Shown here piece after piece: positions 26,521-37,900 of a stretch of DNA of 64,000 nucleotides. The stretch is from NCBI RefSeq assembly GCF_910592395.1, contig NC_088313.1, positions 3,724,501 to 3,788,500 of the forward strand. The letters run 5' to 3'. The notes under the pieces were generated by a model that worked only from the letters and a program-made list of their open reading frames with translations, was not told the origin of the DNA and did not search any database. The position numbers and the translations under genes were made by a program. Each line of letters opens with the position of its first letter. The first letter of the stretch is position 1. The DNA comes from Lineus longissimus. Its lineage: Eukaryota > Nemertea > Pilidiophora > Heteronemertea > Lineidae.

Positions 26521-28363
26521 CAGAACAGCTCTGGTCTCAATGTGGCTAACACCAACATTACGTCAACTGACAGCACAGCTCTGGTCTTAATCTGGCGGAC
26601 ACCAACATTACTTCAGGTGACAGCACACCTCTGGTCTCAATCTGGCGGACACCAACATCACTCCATGTGACAGCACACCTCTGGTCTCAAACTGGCTAAC
26701 ACCAACATTACTCCATGTGACAGCACACCTCTGGTCTCAAACTGGCCAACACCAACATTACTCCATGTGACAGCACACCTCTGGTCTCAATCTGGCTAAC
26801 ACCAACATTACTCCATGTGACAGCACACCTCTGGTCTCAAACTGGCAAACACCAACATTACTCCATGTGACAGCACACCTCTGGTCTCAATCTGGCTAAC
26901 ACCAACATCACTCCATGTGACAGCACACCTCTGGTCTCAATCTGGCTAGCACCAACATTACTCCATGTGACTGCACACCTCTGGTCTCAATCTGGCTAGC
27001 ACCAACATTACTCCATGTGACTGCACACCTCTGGTCTCAAACTGGCCAACACCGACATTACTCCATGTGACAGCACACCTCTGGTCTCAATCTGGCTAAC
27101 ACCAACATTACTACAGGTGACAGCACACCTCTGGTCTCAAACTGGCTAACACCAACATTACTCCATGTGACAGCACACCTCTGGTCTCAATCTGGCTAAC
27201 ACCAACATTACTACAGGTGACAGCACACCTCTGGTCTCAATCTGGCTAACACCAACATTACTACAGGTGACAGCACACCTCTGGTCTCAAACTGGCCAAC
27301 ACCAACATCACTCCATGTGACAGCACACCTCTGATCTCAATCTGGCTAACACCAACATTACTCCATGTGACAGCACACCTCTGGTCTCAATCTGGCTAAC
27401 ACCAACATTACTCCATGTGACAGCACACCTCTGGTCTCAAACTGGCTAACACCAACATTACTACAGGTGACAGCACACCTCTGGTCTCAATCTGGCTGAC
27501 ACCAACATTACTCCATGTGACAGCACACCTCTGGTCTCAAACTGGCCAACACCAACATTACTACAGGTGACAGCACACCTCTGGTCTCAATCTGGCCAAC
27601 ACCAACATTACTACAGGTGACAGCACACCTCTGGTCTCAATCTGGCTAACACCAACATTACTACAGGTGACAGCACACCTCTGGTCTCAATCTGGCTAAC
27701 ACCAACATTACTACAGGTGACAGCACACCTCTGGTCTCAAACTGGCCAACACCAACATTACTACAGGTGACAGCACACCTCTGGTCTCAAACTGGCCAAC
27801 ACCAACATTACTCCATGTGACAGCACACCTCTGGTCTCAATCTGGCTAACACCAACATCACTCCATGTGACAGCACACCTCTGATCTCAATCTGGCCAAC
27901 ACCAACATTACTACAGGTGACAGCACACCTCTGGTCTCAATCTGGCTAACACCAACATTACTCCATGTGACAGCACACCTCTGATCTCAATCTGGCTAAC
28001 ACCAACATTACTCCATGTGACAGCACACCTCTGGTCTCAATCTGGCTAACACCAACATCACTCCATGTGACAGCACACCTCTGATCTCAATCTGGCTAAC
28101 ACCAACATTACTCCATGCGACAGCACACCTCTGGTCTCAAACTGGCCAACACCAACATCACTCCATGTGACAGCACACCTCTGGTCTCAAACTGGCAAAC
28201 ACCAACATTACTCTATGTGACAGCACACCTCTGGTCTCAAACTGGCCAACACCAACATTACTCCATGTGACAGCACACCTCTGGTCTCAAACTGGCTAAC
28301 ACCAACATTACTCCATGTGACAGCACACCTCTGGTCTCAAACTGGCCAACACCAACATTACTT
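26521..28363 (+). repeat. 50-bp minisatellite, 37 units
   Basis: Thirty-seven units stand in exact 50-bp register from 26521, with no indels; the last unit breaks off at about 28363. A unit is five 10-mers, in order: cagcacacct, ctggtctcaa, tctggctaac or actggccaac, accaacatta, and ctccatgtga or ctacaggtga. The ctacaggtga form is confined to units 12-28 (ten units), and both flanks are ctccatgtga. The first two units are the most diverged. Because 50 is not a multiple of three and each unit carries stops, no long frame exists on either strand. It is non-coding. Confidence 0.97.
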
Positions 28364-28559
28364 CTTACAGAACGATATTTTTAAATCAGCTTGACAAAAA
28401 CGACCAGCACGGCGCATATTTTTTATCATCGATTGGATCATCCCCGATTCCATCATTCTTAGCTGAGCACAAGCAAAATAAATCACAACACCATATCGAT
28501 CTTTGGCAAAAAAAACGTTTCCAATCGAAATGCAGCTCACGGGATTCGTAGAGATCCCA

Positions 28560-28890
28560 TTAATATGTGCTGTGTATACTGATCATTTCAATCTGATTTA
28601 TATGAGGATTCGATATGATTTACTAGCAGAGATTTTGACCCCCAAATTGAAAACGGATATTTCGCATTCTGAACACATTTTGACGATAATGGTATATTTT
28701 TAAATTGTTCATACTGCCATTATATCCCTACCTAAATCTGCATATACATATATAAATTGACCATTTTATCTTGATACGACTTCCCGCCAGTGATATTGAT
28801 CCCAATAATTGAAAATGGATTTTTTGTCATTCTGAGCACATTTTATTGATAATGACATGTCATTCTGAAATTAATGCTCGTCGTTGCAGT
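28560..28890 (+). repeat. Diverged direct duplication, ~165-bp offset
   Basis: AAACGGATATTTCGCATTCTG near 28651 and AAATGGATTTTTTGTCATTCTG near 28813 lie in two consecutive similar blocks. They share the ACACATTTT-GA-GATAATG phrase. The left edge adjoins the end of the 50-bp array. Confidence 0.6.
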
Positions 28891-29398
28891 CTACATTTCT
28901 ATCAAGAAATCCGGACGTACATGTATACCATATGATATGCACCGCAGAATCTTTACAAAATGATGAAAAATTGGATTCGAACAAAAACATGATCTATGAA
29001 GACTTGCTTTCGATACAGACGTGGCCTGCTTTTGATAGATAGGCCTACTCAGGGAGACAGAGCTCGAAGCTGCAATGCACGGACAACAATATTGGCTCCA
29101 TACAGTCAACCTTTACAGACACATACATACAGACTCTTCTCATTTTACCTCACAGCTTGATTACCTTACATCTATAAAGCATCCATTAGAAGTCAATTCA
29201 AACTATCATTCTCAACATCTGCTCTAGGCGCCCTTAACGATAAACTGCTAATGGTACATATCATGTGTACATGTATGTTCAACACAATACATCAAACGAA
29301 AACAAACCAGCAATGATTTAATCTGTATTTCTAAGAGAGCCCTTAGACTTTGTCAGAGAGGAATTTTTTAATTTTTTTCATTATAATACATTTTGTAG
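28891..29398. other. No feature seen
   Basis: AT-rich. A good acceptor-like tract ends at about 29154 and opens 23 codons, but no donor or homology supports it. Confidence 0.4.
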
Positions 29399-29481
29399 AT
29401 ATCAAAGATCAACTTGATGATGTTTTTGGTGAAGAAGGATCATATTCTGATTCTGCAGGCAGGTGGCAAATGACACTATAA
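29399..29481 (+). CDS. Weak terminal-exon candidate
   Basis: A long T-rich tract ending TTTTGTAG at 29398 is followed by an open frame starting IKDQLDDVFGEEGSYSDSAG and ending RWQMTL at a TAA (29479-29481). The acidic, structured composition is unlike surrounding shadow frames. No upstream exon is identified and the product is unknown. Confidence 0.22.
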
Positions 29482-31578
29482 CTAACGTACACAAACAAGT
29501 TACAGATCCAAGAACTTCATGGCCAACATCGTATAGGTACTTTTCACCTTGTTCTTCTTTGATCCAACATATGGCATGTCCAGAGTTCTTTGGGAGATGG
29601 CAGTCGACATTGCTGATCAAATTATATCAACTTCACCAAATTCGATAAGAAAAGGGCCTTTCGGCCAGCTTATATATGCACCAAGTAGAAAATGTTAACA
29701 AAATAGCGGTTTTTCAGATCTCCAAATTTATTAGGGATTTTTGATTTCATCAAAAAGCCAAGGCCCATATTTGTGTTGGCCGAACCCAAAGGTTTTCCTA
29801 AACAATGCTTAAGATTTAGAAGAAAATTATTTCTCAGAGTGCGTATGTACCATTGTGTACCCTTTCTGAATAATTGAACTATACGTTAATAAGACAATTA
29901 TTCATCCCAATATATTTAGATATCAAATGAACACCTACAACAACGAAATGAAGATTACATAGATGTGAATCAATAACATCAGGTTGCCATTTCAAAAACA
30001 GCTCTTCAGAGGTATTTAATTGAAGGTTGATACAAGCGACTAGTCAAGAACTAAATATAAACACGGATTTCTAAGTCTGGTTCTCGTTGATGACGGATAA
30101 TTTACGCATCAATCAATCTTTACGAGTCAGTGATGCAGATATGATGTAACTGTTCTTTGTTACTTGATAACCGGACCTTCCCCAACACTGTAAACAGCAC
30201 ATTTTCATGCCTTTTTATATTTGCAATTCGCTTAAAACTGCTAAAAAATTTCTTCAATCCAAAAATAAATGTTTGCATTTTTTATTTTTGTGAATCCGCG
30301 AAATCATAATGCCCTACAATATTTGGCAGTTTACAGTAAATATCATTCATAAGGGGTCAATATCACTGATTCTTATAAAGAGGGTGACTTATTGTTATCA
30401 AAACATAGGCATCTGCTCATGGAGGTTCCACTGCAGTGCCATTTAAAATCGATTATGTTGAATAAAACGATTGTAATCCAGTGACAAGTAGATTCAATAC
30501 CGCAAATGGAATCTGGAAAGTCCATTCAACATGTTCAAGATTAATATGGACATTTTCCGCTAAAATAAAGATCAAAGGAACAGAAAAAAACAGCCCAGAA
30601 GCACACCAGATTCATTCAGTTTGACAAGACAAATGTAGTCTGTTTCTTAATTTTGCTTCTTGAACGATTGACAGACATTCAAACACAGTCAATTAATTTA
30701 CTCCATGACAAAATGGAAACAAAAGCAACCTCTGTAGCTGTATTGAATAAAAATTTCATCAAGCATTTTTCAAGCATCTATAAGTAGTATCCATGTACAT
30801 CTGAAGACGGCATTTCATGATGGAAAATTGTCTGCTTTTACTTCAGAATCTATATTTCAAGTAGACAAAGAACTAACAACAATGAACAACAAAGGTAGTT
30901 TGAAGAAGAGATGTTTTTGCATCAGAAAGTTGACGATGTATCTGATACAGGGTGCACCAATATCAATGAGATGATCAACTTAGGATTTTATATTGCTGCA
31001 ATATCTATAAAATAGTCAATAATACTTGTAGTTCCTTTGAACATGTTCAATATCTTCCTCATTTCACAACAGTCCATACACTGCTGGTCTGACAGATAGC
31101 CTTACCTTGACACGTCATACCACACAGCATACTAGCCAGACCCCAAACCTCCACAAGCCTGACCCAAACCCCAACACGTCATACCCACACCTCCACATGT
31201 CGTCAAGTCCAACGTCAGACAAAGGTTAAACATTGACATTCTCCTTTTGTTTAATCAAATTAATGATAAGGAAAGAGGTTACTGCCCCAGGCTCCGGGAA
31301 GAGGATGAGAAAATCACATTACACTTCCTACATCATTGGCTGAGATAATCCAAGATTCTATATCTATTTTGTGTGGGAGTACATCGCACATTTCGCCGTA
31401 AGCATATAATTTTATGAGCATGTGTCATGCCTGGCTCATGAGCTGGTCAGATATTACACTCCCTAAACCATAATGATCGAATCATCCAAGAATATATACC
31501 TGGCACCATTGGATTCATTGACTCATTATGCCGAACTATATGCAATGTCTGGATATGATTTTTCAATCATCGTTTATA
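29482..31578. other. Non-coding stretch
   Basis: AT-rich. The part 30219-30350 resembles other places in the window that end in CAGTTTACAGTA-like phrases (see findings). No gene is supported. Confidence 0.4.
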
Positions 31579-31910
31579 GGGAACTGGAACCGCCGAGCGA
31601 TTTATTCAACTTTTCGACTTTCACCGCCCGAGAAAGTCAAACTTCCAACTTCCTATTCGAGTTCAGATTTGTAGCTCCGCCCCCAGTGCCCGAGCATGCG
31701 CAGTTCAATTTGTTATTATTGAGATCATGTGAGAATCACGTGAGTCATGCGATCTTTCATTCATGAATTTTCGTAGTAAATTCCATAGAAGTGACGTCAC
31801 TGAATGATTGACAGCAAGGCGCCATGTTTCATTCATGCCTCGTTCTGATCACCCGATACGCGGGAAATGAAAACGAGGTCATACGAACTGGCTTGGCGGT
31901 TCCAGTTCAC
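31579..31910. mobile_element. 332-bp TIR element (MITE-like)
   Basis: The left end GGGAACTGGAACCGCCGAGC matches the reverse complement of the right end (GTGAACTGGAACCGCCAAGC) at 18 of 20 positions. The flanks are TTTATA and TTTAAC, so a short T/A target duplication is likely but not exact. The interior has no transposase frame; the plus-strand open frame 31473-31766 runs across the left end and is incidental. Superfamily is unknown. Confidence 0.75.
31673..31799. promoter_or_regulatory. Motif cluster inside the TIR element
   Basis: Within 127 bp there is a GC box (CTCCGCCCCC, 31674-31683), an NRF1-like GCATGCGCAG (31694-31703), a palindromic E-box CACGTG (31737-31742) and a full CRE TGACGTCA (31792-31799). 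A GGCGCCATG follows at about 31819. The motifs are seen; promoter activity is inference. Confidence 0.45.
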
Positions 31911-32192
31911 TTTAACTTCATGACTGATTAAAAATGTTATACACCCACACAACCGTTCCAATGCGCTCCTTGCAGGCTGAATTGAAATGTACAGCATAAA
32001 AGTATACAACCAACAAACATATCACATATCAAACCAAATTGAATCAAGGATACTCCATTAGAGATGGATGCACTTGATATATTCATTAAAATGTACTGCA
32101 GATGTACGTGTACACCCACAATCATTACATTAGATGAGGTAATGTTTTGGTTTTGGTTGTGCTGTGATCAAATGATTTTACATGTTATAAGT

Positions 32193-32732
32193 GCACTGTC
32201 CTTGTCAGCTAACTCTTTGACAGATCAGTTCCTATTGTTTTACTATACTTATGAAGAAGGTATCGTAACGATTCTGCGATACGATTTGAGTAACTGAAGC
32301 ATTTTCGTACATCTTACCTCGCGCTGTAGGTGATGTAACGATCGTTTATACCTACCAAGCATACTCATTCGATGTTCCAGGTGGGGTAAGGAATAAATCA
32401 GCACTGTCCCATGTGATGTTATGGATATATCGTGCACTGTCCAATGTGACGTAATGGATATATCATGCACTGTCCTTGTCAGCTAGATCTTAGGCATGTC
32501 ACATATATCGTTAGATATTTCTTCTGTAATGTAGGAGCGCTGATCGTATCATTTTCTATACTGGCTAACTACCACTGCATAAAGGTATCGACATCAAAGG
32601 TATCATGTGTGTGCTGAGTTTTCTGATTCAATTACCAAAGAAACAAATATACATCCGACTGGAGATGACGTAAGGGGTTTATACCGACTGCTCGTCAGAG
32701 TTATAAGATGAAGGCACTGTCCTGGTCAGCTA
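32193..32732 (+). repeat. 33-bp tandem repeat with spaced copies
   Basis: GCACTGTCC recurs at 32401, 32434 and 32467, exactly 33 apart, within similar units containing ATGTGA-GT-ATGGATATATC. Copies with the same CTTGTCAGCTA continuation stand at 32193, 32467 and 32714, suggesting a larger ~250-270-bp period. Confidence 0.7.
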
Positions 32733-32774
32733 CCAGTTTAATGTGTTGACTTGTGACAGGCGATATTGTAAGAT

Positions 32775-32960
32775 TTTTTGGCATGGTGGTTAGAGTGCAT
32801 GGCTTATGACTGAGAGATCGAGTGTTTAAATCTAAAGCACTTTCTTCTTCCAAGTTAGAGAGCGAGGGTTAAGTCATGCGCTAAGCTATTTCTCAATATC
32901 CTCCGGTGCATTCGCCAATGCTGAAGTGCTACACAAATGCCAAACTTAGACGAGTTTAAA
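32775..32960 (+). mobile_element. tRNA-derived SINE-like element
   Basis: The head has an A-box-like GGTGGTTAGAGTGCATGGC and a weak B box GTGTTTAAATCTA 30 bases on. A body follows, ending near GCTGAAGTGCTACACAAATGC. That ending resembles the 'gctatacaaatgc' type of LINE-derived SINE tail (recalled, not searched). Confidence 0.5.
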
Positions 32961-34198
32961 AGGTCACCTTACATAAAATCCTTGTAAAGGCAACAGATGA
33001 GTTTAGTCAGTATTTGCATGTTACCCTTTCTTTCCTATACATGTATAGACAATTAAGAGTTTAAATAATTGATTATAAATAATGAGGAATCGATCAGACG
33101 TAACGTTTACTGTGATATTATTGGACTGCTTAGTTGATTTGTAGCTTTTTTCTCTGTGATATTTCGAGCGTGATTCACGTAAGGCTGTTAACACCTTGTG
33201 GAGCATGGTCTTTCAGCTGACTACACCTGCAAAAGCACATCACACCCCTTTTACCACTTTTAAGACTATCAGCAAAGCACTTCTATAGTATAAACAATTG
33301 CCCTGATGATTTTCAGTGTGGCTTCATCTTCATTAACTCTTTCATTTAGTGTTAAATAGAATTGCTATCACTGCATTTCTACTGGTCATATCAAGCTGAC
33401 CATCCGCTTCTAAGGGACACAAAAGAAAGCCAACTTGATCTGCAAGAATGCGCAAGAATAGTCCCATTTCCAACACATGCACACCAGAACGTGCTAAGGC
33501 ATCAGTCGTTTGTGAAGTCATAAAGTGACGTAGATCAACATAGGAATTCGAGCAACCAATTAGAAGGTTTGGCATAGACTGACGTCAGATTTCTTTAAAG
33601 ATGATAAAATCTTAGAATTATGAAAGAAGTAGCAGTAGCTTGTTCTGTACCAATTATTCCACCTGTGTATCTGACTCCAAATACAGGTTCAAAGACAAAC
33701 GGCACTGTTAGCAAAAATCTTCTTACCATAGCATTGGTTTGACTCATCAAACGGTTCTATAATTAAAGCCTGAGGGAATTCCAATTAAGCACGCTATCTT
33801 GAGTTGTTAAAAGATTCTTAAGTGTTGTGTTTATTTGCTCATTACGTGCCCACAACATATCATCTTTGGTGAGCTATGCCGATCAGATCAGGCAACCATC
33901 TCCTTGCGAAAAACAAGTTTTTTGACAAATCTGTGAGTGCAGTTTTTGTTTTTACCCAATTAAAATTTTGCAAAAATAAACAGTTGCAAAATTTTTCGCA
34001 GTTCACAGTAACCAGTCCTCTTCATCCCTTGGAGATCAAGTTGGACCAGTTCTCAACAGACCTAAAGCAATTCAATGACTGAATGCCTGGCCTTGCCCAT
34101 TGCAAGACTCAGAAAATGACTCCAATGTACCAAACTACTGAATAGCATCTGGATCATTTGAGGCTATCAATTATATGTATACTAGGAGAATAGAGATA
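32961..34198. other. No gene seen
   Basis: AT-rich. The segment 33905-34015 ends GCAGTTCACAGTA and resembles other dispersed copies in the window. No coding signal. Confidence 0.4.
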
Positions 34199-34420
34199 GG
34201 GAATTCAAAATCATGATGTGGTTCACCATATTCACACAACTGACAGGGAAGTCAAAATCAAGATATGATTTACACAACTAACAGCGAATTCAAAACCAAG
34301 TCGTGGTTCACATGGTCTGTAGGGAATTCAATATCAAGACATGGAGGTTGACAAAACTTCCAGGCACTTCAAAATCAAGACGCGGTTCACACAACTTGCA
34401 GGCAATTCAAAATTTCATTA
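34199..34420 (+). repeat. Degenerate ~40-bp tandem repeat
   Basis: About six units share GGAATTCAAAATCAAGA, then a GTGGTTCACA phrase and a C/T-A-C-A-G end. Spacing varies between roughly 38 and 47 bp. Confidence 0.7.
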
Positions 34421-34734
34421 GCTTACATTCGGTTGTTTGAACTCCACATGGCTTTGAGTCTGTCACTGCATCGACTTTCCTGTTGACTGAGCCTGGAGTA
34501 CCTAAGGAGCAGGCAATTACGGAAACGACAAGTGTTCAATATCCCATCAATCTCTTGAAAGAAGTAGCATATCGATTGAAATACAAGGGGCAACTGTTTC
34601 ATTGATTTAGTGTTAACTGATAACTGCTATTTGTCAATTAGCAAGGAACCATTTTACATGTATATTTGTCAATATCTATCTGATGTATATATTTAGTTGA
34701 GACCTGAGCTTCAACTATGACATTATTAGCTCTA

Positions 34735-34905
34735 TAATCAGTATTGGGCGATAGAACTGAAGACCCCAGTGGAAACCTACGCGGTTGGAAGAGAATCGCC
34801 GTCTCTATCACATGAAGAAGTGTTCTTGAACCGACTTAGACTCGAACCCAGGACCTCAGAGGTGACAGGTGCTGATGTTTCCACTGTGCCACTCCGACAG
34901 CCAAA
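34735..34905 (-). mobile_element. tRNA-derived SINE, minus strand
   Basis: Read on the minus strand from 34905: A-box-like GGAGTGGCACAGTGG, a tRNA-like middle, and a perfect B box GGGTTCGAGTCT. About 100 bp of body follow (GGTTTCCACTGGGGTCTTC), ending in AT-rich sequence. Confidence 0.65.
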
Positions 34906-37900
34906 GACTCGAGACTCTTCCTAATCCCTAATTCGTGTTGAGGCATGTAATCCAAAGTCAGATGCACTCTCTGCACACCAACAAGCTGCAACGCCACTTC
35001 AACATTGTGCAACCTACCAAACAGGATCAAGTAGAGTGCCAACCTACTTTAACCAGACGGCTGGGTTTTTATATGGCTAATGGATATCTTATTGACTATT
35101 TCTATCTCGCAGACCCCAAACCCATCTGCGGTGCAGTCAGAATCCTAATCCAGAAGAACTGTCCGCAAGCAAACAGGCTGGGTCAATTGACTTGTGCAAA
35201 AATTGCCAGACTCCTAATCCAACTTTAGTTTAGGGCCACATGGCCTGTTAGAGAATTATTTCAGCTGGCGGTACGACATCTGGCACTCTTGATTTAGGCT
35301 AGATGTGTCCAACATGTTTTAGAACATGATTTGATTTATTGCCCATTTCCTGTACTTGGTATGAATGTAAGTTCTAATTAAGTAAACCGATAGTCCTGGA
35401 GTCATATTTGACCATAGTTGGAAAGTCTGACTATAAAAGGAGTTAGAATTACTGGATATTCATGACACGTTAGTATGTTAGTGCTAAAGGTATGACTGCT
35501 AGCCTACAAAAGCTGAGTTCTCAGTGAAAAACTATTTTACGAAAATCTATGTACAGTCATTGTATACAAAATGTGCATCTGAGATGATCATCTGGTACTC
35601 GGTAAACTTGATGGCGAACCAGGCATGTAACTAGACTCCCTGGGCAATCCAGAAAATCTATTCCAGACTCAATCATGAAAAGCTGTATACAACAGAACAC
35701 AAAATCCACAGACTATTAATCCTATTTTGTTCAGTCGGACTCAGACTGAGATTGAGAATCCTCACGGTCCGCACGCAAGCGAACTGGGGCTATTCCATTG
35801 ACTTTTCAGCCGTAATGGATCACGACTAACTCTATAACGAGCATGGAGCCATTACAGACAAAAGCTGTCAATACCTTGCTCGTCTCTCTCGAAAGAGTAG
35901 CCAGACTTAACCTTGTCCAAGTATGATAGCGATGACGCCGAATCAATCATGAGGGGACGGCAACTGATACATTAATCAATAGCGTATATTACGACCATTT
36001 TGTGCCATTAGGCGCTGGTGTCTATTGTTTTTACTATCTCTATATTAATATCATTGGTTCACGTGGCCGGGTTTCTTGCTATGTTAGGGGTAGTGAATGG
36101 ATGGACAACGACACTGGTACTTGAAGCAGTATTTCAGGCTTTTTTGCATGCAGTGGCATTTTCTCATGAAATGGGCTATACATGTAGTTTGAAGAATCAA
36201 TTCCCAACAGTAAGCAATGTACAACCATTTCTGACTGTTGCTAAACTATTCATGAGGACATAGGCATATCAGGATGGATTCATAAAAATTTAATTTAAAA
36301 CAGGCATGTTGACAAGAACATGTTCAAAGAAAGAAAGAGATCTCCATCTAGTTTGTCCTTACAAGATCAGGACTGGGGAAATAAACTAGTTATCACTGTT
36401 CCCTTTACATTCATATCAAAAGGAATTACCAACAATTTTCCAGCAAATTGGACCCTTGATATTAGTCTATGTGACAACGAAATTACCGAACGAATGTCTG
36501 TCTCGATCTCTACCGATAGAGAAGGCTGCTCTATGTATTAACAATAATAATGCTACAGTTTCACTTTGATGAAATCTGCTGGATCTAAATTTTGCTAAGT
36601 GAAGCTGAGAATTGCCTTGAGGGATGATAGGTATTCCTCTTTAGTTGTCGTGTCACTCAAGGCGACGGTATCTCTTACACGAGGTAGCATTTGGGTAGCG
36701 GGTACCAAAGCTAGTTATCCAGAAGGCATGCAATTAGACTCTATTCTAGGATTAGTATACATGTAGACATCAAATGGTAGAAAGACATTGTGAGCCATAT
36801 TATTAGCAAGTTCATAACACTTTCGTGCTGGAGAATCTGTCCTATACTGAGATCTGCTGAGTGAATGACTTCGGGGATTTGGTAGTCATGAATTTTTTTA
36901 TCATTGATAAAAGTCCTTGGTAAATTCTAGAAGATGATTTCATGGCCCCAAGCATATGTAGAAATGATGCGCACAGATTCAAAGGGAGTTGTTTCATGGC
37001 AATACAAGCAACAATACATATCGCACAGCGTTAACCATGGTGACCGAATCAGATTCTTTTTCCAGACATGCCCTGATTTTCTGAAGTACTGTAAGAGTAA
37101 GTTGACTAATGAACCTCGGCAAGAGAGGTATTCGATGCAAACACCGAACTACCGTAATCATCTTCCACAACATCAATCATGACTCAATACTGGATTTGCC
37201 ACAATTTAGTTGGGGCCATTTACAACTAAGACCCGCCCACTCTTGACCTTGTCGGCTACAGACTTGCAATCACCACGACCCATCCATCAATAATCCACAA
37301 AATACACCTCAGAAAGCCAGATTGCCACCTTGCTCGACAATCATCTACACCGGGTTCCCCAGGGGTACCTAATGGGACCTCCACTTTATCTTTAGGTGAT
37401 CATTGCCTCGATAATATGGTGCTCTGAGTTGATTAAGTTATCAAAGTGGCCATAGGCAATCAGTCTGGCGTGGTCTATAGTGACATTAGGGAGGTACCTC
37501 AGGCAGTTTGCCTCAGGTGCAGTTAACCCCAAGATTTTTGTCCCCATTTATTTTTGCAGTTCACAAAACTATCTCAAAATATTTTATAGGTCAGTATAGT
37601 CGCCAAGCGTTTAATTTCTGGAGGCTCTGATTTGACTTCTTTCGGTCTCAAACTCATTCCCAAAGCCTTCGTTCAGCATCTTCCTGGCTACAGAGTAACA
37701 ACAGAAACTGTGACAGTTTAAAGAAAATTATGCCGAAGGTGCCAGCAAGCAACCTCAACAATTGAAAATCATCAACTGATAACTCAGCATTGCTGTTTGA
37801 TACCAATTTCTTCCAATACTTTTACAATAAGATTCAATTGTTTTTTAGACCCACTATGGGTTACATAATCGGCTACAAAGAGGCCAGTGTTCTAGTTAAT

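Noticed and set aside
26521-28363. CRISPR-like array
   Set aside because: Units are contiguous, with no unique spacers, and the genome is eukaryotic; it is a minisatellite.
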